64,000 nt of DNA, taken from assembly GCF_012516395.1 (NCBI RefSeq), contig NZ_CP051206.1:3948001-4012000 (forward strand), given 5' to 3'. Position numbers and translations under genes: made by a program. Shown here one piece after another: positions 1 to 6,916 of this stretch. Position 1 is the stretch's first letter; each line of letters opens with the position of its first letter. The notes under the pieces are model-generated. The model worked only from the letters and a program-made list of their open reading frames with translations. It was not told where the DNA came from and searched no databases. The stretch is from Dolichospermum flos-aquae CCAP 1403/13F. Lineage in GTDB: Bacteria > Cyanobacteriota > Cyanobacteriia > Cyanobacteriales > Nostocaceae.

Positions 1-1116
1 CTAATAATTGCAGTATCGGGAATTGCCTTTGCTGATATACTAATATTTATTCAGATGGGTTTTGAAACTGCATTATTTGATTCTGCTGTTAAACCTCATC
101 GGAATTTACAAGCAGATTTAATATTAATTAATCCTCAATTTCAAGCCCTATTTTCAGCTAAAAGTTTTTCTAGAGAAAGACTTTATCAAGCATTGAGTTA
201 CAACGGGGTAAAATCAGTTAGTTCTATTTACATTGGTACGGGACAATGGCGTAACCCTGAAACAAAACTGGATCGGGCTATTTTAGTTTGGGGTGTAGAT
301 CCAACTGCACCTGGTTTAAAGTTTCCTGAACTTCAAGCCAAGAAAGATTATCTTAAACAATTGAATCAAGTTCTCTTTGATGAAGCTAGTCGTCCAGAAT
401 ATGGAGAGATTGGCAAGATTTTCCGAGAAACTGGCAAGTTTAACGCCGGATTGAGCGGCAAAAATGTCAGTGTCAAGGGTGTATTTCAAAATGGTACTTC
501 TTTTGCCGCTGATGGTAATGTTGTCATGAGTGATTCTACTTTTTTGCAATTATTTCCTACTCGTAAACCTGATCAAATTGAAGTTGGGTTAATTACTCTT
601 CAACCCGGCGCTGATATTGAAAAAGTTAGAGAACAACTGCAAATAGGATTAAATCCAGATCCTCAAAAACCCTTTGTTGAAGTTGGTACTCCAGAAACAT
701 TTGCTCAAAAAGAAAGAACTTATTGGGCTAATAGTACAGGTATTGGTTTTATTTTTGGCTTGGGTGTGATAGTCGGTTTCATTGTGGGGATTGTCATTGT
801 TTATCAAATCCTTTACTCTGATGTTTCTGATCATTTACCAGAATACGCTACTCTCAAAGCAATGGGTTACACTGATAATTATCTATTGCGAGTTTTATTA
901 CAAGAAGCATTGTTTTTAGCTGCATTGGGTTATTTACCTGCATTTTTCCTATCTTTTGGGTTATATCAAGTTACATTTGCCGCAACTCTTTTACCAATAT
1001 ATATGAAGGTAGATCGGGCAATTAATGTTTTTTTCTTAACAGTAATTATGTGTACTGTTTCTGGCGCAATAGCGATGCGAAAACTCCGTTCTGCTGATCC
1101 GGCGGATATTTTTTAA
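1..1116 (+). CDS. devC: DevC, heterocyst glycolipid exporter permease (5' end outside window)
   Basis: Membrane subunit of the DevBCA exporter, which with a TolC-like outer-membrane protein moves heterocyst glycolipids to the cell envelope. The frame is open from base 1 (LIIAVSGIAFADILIFIQMG), so the gene starts upstream; the first internal Met is at 55. What remains is a first membrane segment, a long extracytoplasmic domain (roughly residues 20-225 counting from the Met at 55) and three C-terminal membrane segments near 228-250, 280-306 and 323-341, the usual MacB/FtsX-like permease plan. The motif FDSAVKPHRNLQADLILI is typical of DevC. The ATPase gene follows 38 bp downstream; devB would lie upstream, outside the window. 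About 15-30 residues are missing compared with the usual length of about 385. Confident by family and context. Confidence 0.93.
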   Translation, partial: LIIAVSGIAFADILIFIQMGFETALFDSAVKPHRNLQADLILINPQFQALFSAKSFSRERLYQALSYNGVKSVSSIYIGTGQWRNPETKLDRAILVWGVDPTAPGLKFPELQAKKDYLKQLNQVLFDEASRPEYGEIGKIFRETGKFNAGLSGKNVSVKGVFQNGTSFAADGNVVMSDSTFLQLFPTRKPDQIEVGLITLQPGADIEKVREQLQIGLNPDPQKPFVEVGTPETFAQKERTYWANSTGIGFIFGLGVIVGFIVGIVIVYQILYSDVSDHLPEYATLKAMGYTDNYLLRVLLQEALFLAALGYLPAFFLSFGLYQVTFAATLLPIYMKVDRAINVFFLTVIMCTVSGAIAMRKLRSADPADIF

Positions 1117-1154
1117 CCTAACAATTTTTATATCTCACGCAAAGGTAAGGAACT

Positions 1155-1904
1155 ATGTCATTGGAAGTTACAACTATTCCTTCTGAAGTTATTTCTAGTT
1201 CAGAAACAGTTATTTCTGTTAGTAATCTCAATCATTATTTTGGGAAAGGGACGCTGCAAAAACAAGTCTTATTTGATATTAATTTAGAGATTAAGACAGG
1301 AGAAGTTGTCATTATGACTGGTCCATCTGGTTCGGGCAAAACTACCCTATTATCATTAATGGGCGGTTTACGTTCTGCCCAAAATGGCAGTTTACAAATA
1401 TTAGGACAGGAAATGTCCGGTGCAAAAAAAGGGCAATTAACTAAATTGCGTCGCCAAATTGGTTATATTTTTCAAGCACATAATTTGATGAGTTTTTTAA
1501 CAGCCAAAGAAAATGTGCGGATGTCTTTGGAGTTACATGAAAATCATCTCAATGGTGATATTAATGCTACAGCTACAGCGATGTTAGAACACGTTGGTTT
1601 AGCACAACATATTAATTCCTATCCAGAGAATTTATCCGGTGGACAAAAACAACGGGTAGCTATAGCCCGCGCTTTAGTCAGTCATCCAAAAATAGTCTTA
1701 GCAGATGAACCGACAGCTTCATTAGATAAACAATCGGGACGTGATGTGGTGGAATTAATGCAAATGTTAGCAAAAGAACAAAACTGTACCATTTTATTAG
1801 TCACCCATGATAACCGCATTCTCGATATAGCTGATCGGATTATTTACATGGAAGATGGACAATTGAAAAGTGATGGTGTAGAAATAGGAGTTAAAATAAA
1901 TTGA
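1155..1904 (+). CDS. devA: DevA, ABC exporter ATP-binding subunit
   Basis: ATPase that powers the DevBC membrane machinery. The 249-residue protein shows Walker A GPSGSGKTTL (about 55-64), signature LSGGQKQR (about 159), Walker B IVLADEP with TASLD (about 179-190) and the switch histidine VTHD (about 215). This is the MacB/LolD-type ATPase branch, and its position directly after devC identifies it. An AAGGTAAGGAA stretch precedes the ATG at 1155 as ribosome binding site. The gene ends 7 bp from the convergent HTH gene, with no hairpin visible between them. Expression is expected in differentiating heterocysts from a promoter upstream of devB, which is not in the window. Confidence 0.94.
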   Translation: MSLEVTTIPSEVISSSETVISVSNLNHYFGKGTLQKQVLFDINLEIKTGEVVIMTGPSGSGKTTLLSLMGGLRSAQNGSLQILGQEMSGAKKGQLTKLRRQIGYIFQAHNLMSFLTAKENVRMSLELHENHLNGDINATATAMLEHVGLAQHINSYPENLSGGQKQRVAIARALVSHPKIVLADEPTASLDKQSGRDVVELMQMLAKEQNCTILLVTHDNRILDIADRIIYMEDGQLKSDGVEIGVKIN

Positions 1905-1911
1905 CACTTAT

Positions 1912-2349
1912 TTATTTAAGAATAATTTCCTCCCGAATTTCTAAATTGAGAGTGTGTTGAATTTTTAAAAGTTTTGTCAAACTAGCACTAGCATATCCAT
2001 TTGCTTCATCACGTTGCACCTGTTGAGGTTTAACTCCTAAAAGTTTGGCAAAACTCTCTTGAGTGTGTCCGCGAATAATCCGCGCTTTGATGAGTGCTTC
2101 TGGTAATTTTTCTAAACTATCATATTTCAATCGCTCAATTTTACCTTGATTATTTTTGAGGTTTTCGTATTCTTCTATCTCTTCAATAAACTCTTCAATT
2201 TGGCTTTTTAGTGAATCAATACGAGCCTCATGGCGTAGTTTTTGGTTTTCATCTTCTGGAACTGGTTTACTAGCATATTGAGTCATTGCTAACTCAAATT
2301 TCTTCATCTGTGCTTTAGTAATACTGTACTGCCATTCATTGAAAATCAT
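1912..2349 (-). CDS. XRE-family helix-turn-helix protein, antitoxin-like
   Basis: DNA-binding protein of 145 residues. The N-terminus (MIFNEWQYSITKAQMKKFE) followed by a charged coiled coil (about 35-75) and a C-terminal HTH (AKLLGVKPQQVQRDEANGY, about 98-125) matches a cyanobacterial family often annotated as HTH regulator or antitoxin. I chose the ATG at 2349 rather than the upstream one at 2370 because family members start at this MIFNE motif. In typical XRE helices the recognition segment reads QRYE; here it is QRDE. A possible partner ORF of 70 codons lies 127 bp upstream on the same strand, but it is not a recognised toxin. Function as an antitoxin is inference. Confidence 0.75.
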   Translation of the reverse strand: MIFNEWQYSITKAQMKKFELAMTQYASKPVPEDENQKLRHEARIDSLKSQIEEFIEEIEEYENLKNNQGKIERLKYDSLEKLPEALIKARIIRGHTQESFAKLLGVKPQQVQRDEANGYASASLTKLLKIQHTLNLEIREEIILK

Positions 2350-2497
2350 AATGTTTAACCCATAACTCATTTGTTCAAGAATGGCATTACCTAATAATAA
2401 AAATTAATTAGATAATGCCAATTTATCTTACTGTTTTATATTGCTAATTTTGAATTTTAATAATCAAAAGCAGCAAAAAGTATTTTGCACCCTATCC

Positions 2498-2710
2498 TTA
2501 CAGATCAACTGCTACTATACCTTTGATATTACCATTACGGTCTTGCTGGAAAAATTCTAAACAAGTAGTAAATGGATCTTCAAAAGTGTTGTTAGCAATC
2601 GAAAACTCGCAGCGATATTTATTTTTTTGTGCCGACCTTCTGCTACTAGGATGCAAAATAGGGTCGAGTTCTTTCAAGAGTTTAAAGTCTAATTGCGATA
2701 CCTGTAACAA
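2498..2710 (-). CDS. small hypothetical ORF, possible partner of the HTH gene
   Basis: A 70-codon ORF (MLQVSQLDFKLLKELDPILH at its start) on the same strand as, and upstream of, the XRE gene, where the toxin of a type II module would sit. I recognise no domain. A similarly long ORF overlaps it on the plus strand (2523-2741), so coding is uncertain. It could be a remnant of a longer toxin gene. Confidence 0.28.
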   Translation of the reverse strand: MLQVSQLDFKLLKELDPILHPSSRRSAQKNKYRCEFSIANNTFEDPFTTCLEFFQQDRNGNIKGIVAVDL

Positions 2711-2771
2711 ACAGAACTATCAATCACATAAATCATATTAATCATATAAATCACAGTCCAGACCGGAATAT

Positions 2772-2785
2772 AGTACAATTGTTCT
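2772..2785 (+). promoter_or_regulatory. LexA (SOS) box upstream of ssb
   Basis: AGTACAATTGTTCT fits the cyanobacterial LexA consensus RGTAC-N3-DGTWCB at every fixed position. It lies about 150 bp before the ssb start codon, and ssb is a known LexA target in Anabaena. Direction and use are inferred from position. Confidence 0.7.
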
Positions 2786-2933
2786 ACACAGACAAAACAT
2801 AATGCTCGTTCTAGTCAGGTGTAATATAGAAAAACAATGATCCGTGTGATGATTGCCCTAACTAATTATGCTTGACTTTTCTCATGAGGTGAAATTCACC
2901 GCGAGAAAAAGTATTAAAAATCAGGAGAAATTG

Positions 2934-3461
2934 ATGAACAGTTGTATTTTGATGGCAGAAATTTACGATAATCCCCAACTGCGTCACACACCAGATGGGT
3001 TAGAAGTTACAGAAATGATCGTTCATGTCGCGGGAGCAAAACCAGAAGATCCAACGCATCCTTTAAAAGTCGTAGGTTGGGGAAATTTAGCCAAAGAGAT
3101 TCACCAAAGTTATCATCAGGGCGATCGCGTTATTATTGAAGGGCGCTTAGGCATGAATACAATTGATCGCCCCGAAGGATTTAAGGAAAAACGCGCAGAA
3201 TTAACAGTCCAAAGGATTCACGCCATCGGACAAGGTACTTATACCAGTTCACCACCAGCAGCCACGAGAACCACACCAGCCTATGAAACCCCTGTAGCGC
3301 CACCAACCTACAGCCAGACTAATTATGAATCAAACTATCCGACATCAGCCCCAATGCCCCAGGTAGCGCCCTCTCAACCGACATACCAACCCGCCCCTGT
3401 GCAGTCTCCATCCCCTGTAGGAGTTACGCCAGAACCCGATCCAGATGACATCCCGTTTTAG
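2934..3461 (+). CDS. ssb: single-stranded DNA-binding protein
   Basis: Coats single-stranded DNA in replication, recombination and repair. The OB-fold covers about residues 1-105 (MNSCILMAEI, VVGWGNLAKEI, DRVIIEGRLGM), followed by a Pro/Thr/Gln-rich linker and the acidic tip DPDDIPF that recruits partner proteins. I chose the ATG at 2934 (175 residues) because AGGAG lies six bases before it; an in-frame ATG at 2868 would add 22 residues without similarity to SSB. A LexA-type box about 150 bp upstream suggests DNA-damage induction. The length and tip are normal for cyanobacterial SSB. Confidence 0.95.
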   Translation: MNSCILMAEIYDNPQLRHTPDGLEVTEMIVHVAGAKPEDPTHPLKVVGWGNLAKEIHQSYHQGDRVIIEGRLGMNTIDRPEGFKEKRAELTVQRIHAIGQGTYTSSPPAATRTTPAYETPVAPPTYSQTNYESNYPTSAPMPQVAPSQPTYQPAPVQSPSPVGVTPEPDPDDIPF

Positions 3462-3472
3462 TCATAATCCTT

Positions 3473-3500
3473 GTAGAGACGTTCCATGGAATGTCTCTAC
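3473..3500. repeat. 28-bp palindrome GTAGAGACGTTC...
   Basis: Near-perfect palindrome (GTAGAGACGTTCC-ATGG-AATGTCTCTAC with one mismatch) between the convergent ends of ssb and the reductase gene. The same core is in the middle of the TAGACATCT elements at 24426, 26645 and 48329 and alone at 59251. It could work here as a bidirectional terminator (a T-rich run follows). Confidence 0.8.
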
Positions 3501-3508
3501 ATTCTTTT

Positions 3509-4387
3509 TCAACCTCCACTGACTTCACCCCATTCCCGAATTGCTGGAAATACGGATGAATAATCATCTTCTGGATAGGACATTTTCATAGTTGCGTGTA
3601 AGATTTGCCTTACACCCTCAATGCTGTTGAGATTCAAACCCAAGGATTTTGCTTCCGAGATAAATAAATCTATTTCTTTGATCAGTTGTTTTGTCGGTAA
3701 GTTAGCGTTAGTATAATTGCCATCTAACATCCGCCGCAAATTTTGATCAAAAGTAGGCGCATAAAGTTTACTTTCGCGCAGAACCTGCATAAACAAATCA
3801 ACATCAATGCCTTGCAACTGGATATATGCCAAACTCAGAGCAAAGCTAGTTGTGAGAGAAGCAATCAGTTGATTGAGCGCCAGGGTGAGGTTTGATGCCG
3901 AACCCACAGCGCCTATATATACAGGATTTTCGCCAAAATGTTGGAGTAACTTTAAATGACGCTGATATTGTTCCTCTTCTCCACCTACCATGACAATTAA
4001 TTTGCCAGTTTTAGCTTCGGGAATACTACCGAGGACAGGTGCTTCTATATATTCACCACCAGCCGCAACTACTGTATCTCTGATTTCTTGGCTTTCTAAG
4101 GGATTAATTGTCCCCATTTGAATGATGCTGCGTCCTGATAAAGTATGCCAAGAAGTATCTGTCAGAAGTACATGATAAATAGCTGCGGCGTTAGAAAGCA
4201 TTAGCACGATACAGTCAGCAGCACGGATGGCTTCGCGGGGTTTCGTCACAATTTGCGCCCCTGCTTTCCGTAACGGTTCTAATTTTTCTGGGGTGCGATT
4301 ATAGGCAATTAGTTCTATATCGGTAGCTAATAACCTTTGAGCCATCGGTAGTCCCATCAATCCAGTTCCCAGAAATGCCACCTTCAT
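3509..4387 (-). CDS. NAD(P)-dependent oxidoreductase, 3-hydroxyisobutyrate dehydrogenase family
   Basis: Beta-hydroxyacid dehydrogenase-like protein of 292 residues with the N-terminal Rossmann motif FLGTGLMGLPMAQ (about 4-16) and the all-alpha C-terminal domain (Pfam NAD_binding_11 type). Members reduce or oxidise small beta-hydroxy acids, succinic semialdehyde or glyoxylate; the substrate cannot be told here. The segment that carries the catalytic Lys in the family (G-x-x-G-x-G-x-x-x-K-x-x-x-N) reads GAVGSASNLTLALN, with Thr at the Lys position. This may mean altered or lost dehydrogenase activity. It is convergent with ssb and preceded by a tract of tandem AGTCAGG repeats. Confidence 0.85.
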   Translation of the reverse strand: MKVAFLGTGLMGLPMAQRLLATDIELIAYNRTPEKLEPLRKAGAQIVTKPREAIRAADCIVLMLSNAAAIYHVLLTDTSWHTLSGRSIIQMGTINPLESQEIRDTVVAAGGEYIEAPVLGSIPEAKTGKLIVMVGGEEEQYQRHLKLLQHFGENPVYIGAVGSASNLTLALNQLIASLTTSFALSLAYIQLQGIDVDLFMQVLRESKLYAPTFDQNLRRMLDGNYTNANLPTKQLIKEIDLFISEAKSLGLNLNSIEGVRQILHATMKMSYPEDDYSSVFPAIREWGEVSGG

Positions 4388-4428
4388 GTTTTACGTTCCT
4401 TTGTCAGTGGTCAGTTGTTAGTAGAAGA

Positions 4429-4459
<31 letters not shown>

Positions 4460-4572
4460 AAGAAAAGTGAAAGAATAAATAAAAAAAGTTCTTTCCGTTT
4501 CCTCTTCCTTTTTCTTTCTCTTTCCTCTTATGACTTTTATGACTTTTAACTTTTGACTTCCGCGAAGTGGTA

Positions 4573-4668
4573 CTAGCCTCCAGCGGCAAAAGTCACCATA
4601 ATGATGACGGAAAGTAAGAGTCCGGGGGAAAGTAGAGTTACTAGCACTAACAGATCATGAGCATTCAT
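4573..4668 (-). CDS. 31-residue single-span membrane peptide
   Basis: An ORF too short for usual gene finders. It encodes MNAHDLLVLVTLLSPG followed by LLLSVIIMVTFAAGG: a short polar N-terminus, one hydrophobic span (about residues 6-28) and a small Gly-rich end, like the low-mass subunits of photosynthetic or NDH-1 complexes. A weak AAGAGA-type ribosome site lies about nine bases upstream of the ATG at 4668. It is intergenic, on the same strand as its neighbours. I do not recognise it as PetG, PetN, PetL, PetM, PsbX or PsaM. Coding is supported only by composition, start and stop. Confidence 0.5.
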   Translation of the reverse strand: MNAHDLLVLVTLLSPGLLLSVIIMVTFAAGG

Positions 4669-4778
4669 AATTATTTCTCTTGGGTAGATTTTTGACTTAA
4701 ATGTCATCTCTGTTATGCTAGTGCAATCAGGACTAATACAGGATTGTTAAAGAGATTTTTAACCTTTCTCTTTGATCT

Positions 4779-6014
4779 CTACTCTGGTACGACTAATCCC
4801 TGGAGTGGTTGTGATGCTTCTTGTTCAGTTAGTCCCTGGCTTTGGACTAAAACGCCAAAGTTGCCTAATCCCCCCGGGTTAATTAGTTGGTGTAATCCTT
4901 CTCGGCGTTGTAGCAACTGTGATATTGGTTGCTGTTGAGAGGAGAGTGCAGCTAACCTTTCGACTTCGCTCAAGCTAAACCTTTCACCTATTCCCAATGC
5001 CATCAAAAATAGCCCTTGCTGAGTCCAACCCATGTTTTTGAGTCCGCACCGTTCACCCCAAGATGATAAGGCTGTAAAGTCAACATGGGCAGTGATATCT
5101 TGTTGCCCAATATTGATATAAGGATTATCATGATGACGATGCTGGTAGTAGCACTGGAGAGTTCCCTGCGATCGCCTGGGGTTATAATAACGATGAGCAG
5201 GGTAGCCATAATCAATTGTTAGCACATACCCGCGTTCCAAGCGGTCTGCCACTATACCCAACCAATTCAAAGCTGCTAAATTAATTTCACTACGATAGCC
5301 ATTTTCATAAGTATTTTGGCTTAAATCAATTTCCACTAACTTAAAATATTCTCCTAATTGTGGTGTTGATGGTTCTCCTATTATTTCCATAAATAGAGGT
5401 TTACCTTGAGCGGAGTCGAAAGGTAAAGCAGAATTTTCTTCCTCCGATTGTTGCCCAATCGTGACATAAATTTCCCGCAATTCTCCTGCTGCTAAAGTAA
5501 ATTGGTGGACTGGAAAAGCATCTACTAATTCATTGGAAAAGAAGCAGCCGTTAATAGATTTGGAGGGAATTTCTTCCAAGTTACACCAATCTACAGCAAA
5601 ATCTTGTAACCGTTGTTGTTGTTCTTGTTTTAAACTTTGTGATTTTTCAACAATAATATATTTGACTGCTGCAAAAAAATCTGGGTACTCTTGCTGTATA
5701 TAATTGAGAATATGGGATGCTAATATACCTTGTCCTGCCCCCATTTCTACTAAATCAAAATGGATAGGTTTATCTAGAATCTCCCACATTTGATAAAATT
5801 GCTTTGCTAGTAATTCCCCAAAGTCAGCGCCTAAACTGGCAGATGTGAAAAAATCACTACCGCGAAATCCGATTTTGATAGCATCACTAGAATAATAACC
5901 ATATTCTGGGTGATATAACACCATATCCATGTATTCTGCAAAGGTAATTCTTTTTTGAGGACTGGTGATAATCCGATGGGCTATTATTTGACATAACGGG
6001 GAATGAGAATCCAT
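4779..6014 (-). CDS. class I SAM-dependent methyltransferase, MidA/NDUFAF7 family
   Basis: Protein of 411 residues of the COG1565 (DUF185) family; the mitochondrial homologue methylates an Arg of a complex I subunit, so a role with the NDH-1 complex is possible by analogy. Visible family motifs are RITFAEYMDMVLYHPEYGYY (about 22-41), SDFFTSASLGADFGELLA, and the SAM-binding LVEMGAGQGILASHIL (about 87-102), then FSNELVDAFPVHQF. Two copies of a dispersed repeat are in the coding sequence: at 5398-5427, read as PFDSAQGKP, and at 4954-4981, read in another frame as LSEVERL. Both keep the frame open. The gene is upstream of the small membrane peptide on the same strand. Confidence 0.88.
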   Translation of the reverse strand: MDSHSPLCQIIAHRIITSPQKRITFAEYMDMVLYHPEYGYYSSDAIKIGFRGSDFFTSASLGADFGELLAKQFYQMWEILDKPIHFDLVEMGAGQGILASHILNYIQQEYPDFFAAVKYIIVEKSQSLKQEQQQRLQDFAVDWCNLEEIPSKSINGCFFSNELVDAFPVHQFTLAAGELREIYVTIGQQSEEENSALPFDSAQGKPLFMEIIGEPSTPQLGEYFKLVEIDLSQNTYENGYRSEINLAALNWLGIVADRLERGYVLTIDYGYPAHRYYNPRRSQGTLQCYYQHRHHDNPYINIGQQDITAHVDFTALSSWGERCGLKNMGWTQQGLFLMALGIGERFSLSEVERLAALSSQQQPISQLLQRREGLHQLINPGGLGNFGVLVQSQGLTEQEASQPLQGLVVPE

Positions 6015-6075
6015 AAAATTTGTAGTTGATTGTTAACTAATGCTTGTAACTCAAATAAAAGAATATGTCGAATAT

Positions 6076-6645
6076 TTATTCATTTAGCCAACCGAAAAGT
6101 TGACCTACTGTAAGATTAAATGATTCTGCAAAAGATGGAACAGGTAAGCTATCTGTTTCTAGTTCAAATAATAGAATACGTTGATCATTAAAATAGACAA
6201 AAACTAATTTTTCTGCGGGGTCAATTAGCCAACCCATTTGAGTACCATGACTAAGACAATGGAGGATATTCCGCACAACTTTAGTTTGACTTTGTTCAGG
6301 AGAAAGTATTTCAATTGTCCAGTCAGGAGGGATAGCAAAAGTATTAGAAACTTCACCATTTTCATCGCGGGGAATGCGTTCCCAAGTGAAGATGGCAATA
6401 TCAGGTACAATGGATCTACCGCCAAAGGTACAGCGTAATTCAGAGTATGCACGGGCTATACGCTGGGGTTTGAGAACCGTATTAGCCGCAGAAACAAAAT
6501 CGCTTTGAACTGTGCTATGTTTTCCTTGAGGCATGGGTTTTTGAATGATTTCACCGTTAATAAATTCCCTTGCTGGTTTGGTTTCTGGCAATTTGAGAAA
6601 TTCATCAAGGGTTAAGGTTTTGATAGGAGTTTGAAGCATTACCAT
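6076..6645 (-). CDS. Uma2 family (DUF820) endonuclease-like protein
   Basis: Protein of 189 residues of the PD-(D/E)XK-fold Uma2 family, which is greatly expanded in filamentous cyanobacteria and has no settled function. Typical motifs are TLDEFLKLPETKPAREFINGE near the N-terminus, the acidic pair in IVPDIAIF and PPDWTIEILSPEQS (about 95-135), and the C-terminal GWLIDPAEKLVFVY. Start is one of two Met codons (MVML). The other Uma2 genes of the window are at 33675 and 57473. Confidence 0.85.
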   Translation of the reverse strand: MVMLQTPIKTLTLDEFLKLPETKPAREFINGEIIQKPMPQGKHSTVQSDFVSAANTVLKPQRIARAYSELRCTFGGRSIVPDIAIFTWERIPRDENGEVSNTFAIPPDWTIEILSPEQSQTKVVRNILHCLSHGTQMGWLIDPAEKLVFVYFNDQRILLFELETDSLPVPSFAESFNLTVGQLFGWLNE

Positions 6646-6707
6646 TTCGGGTTTGTGGATTATTAATATTGTACCATTTTTTAATTATTGTCAGAATCAG
6701 GATATCC

Positions 6708-6730
6708 GGTTACTGAGCGAAGTCGAAGTA
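6708..6730. repeat. TGAGCGAAGTCGAA dispersed repeat
   Basis: GGTTACTGAGCGAAGTCGAAGTA copy in the 271-bp space between the Uma2 and restriction genes. An identical copy is at 61860-61882, and relatives with the TTGAGCGRAGTCGAAAGG form lie at 4954, 5398 and 13715. Confidence 0.8.
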
Positions 6731-6854
6731 CAGGATTTAAGGATGTATAGGATGTTGGTTTGCGTTAAGGTTTTTTAGATGTAAAGATTTTTGTGATGTA
6801 CTAGAAACTTTTTTACTCTTGTATGATATCATTAAATTGATATGTTACCCAGAT

Positions 6855-6880
6855 TCCCGACTTATTTGAGAGGTCGGGGA
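6855..6880. repeat. inverted repeat CCCGAC...GTCGGG
   Basis: Hairpin-forming sequence about 40 bp before the restriction enzyme gene: TCCCGAC and GGTCGGGGA arms around an A/T-rich loop. It may be an attenuator or only a dispersed repeat. Confidence 0.5.
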
Positions 6881-6916
6881 GCTAAATGAAATGATCTACA
6901 TTTATAAATTATAGTT

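Noticed and set aside
2523-2741. 72-codon plus-strand ORF overlapping the small minus-strand ORF
   Set aside because: No domain, no ribosome site, and a Ser/Cys/Lys-rich composition typical of non-coding AT-rich DNA.
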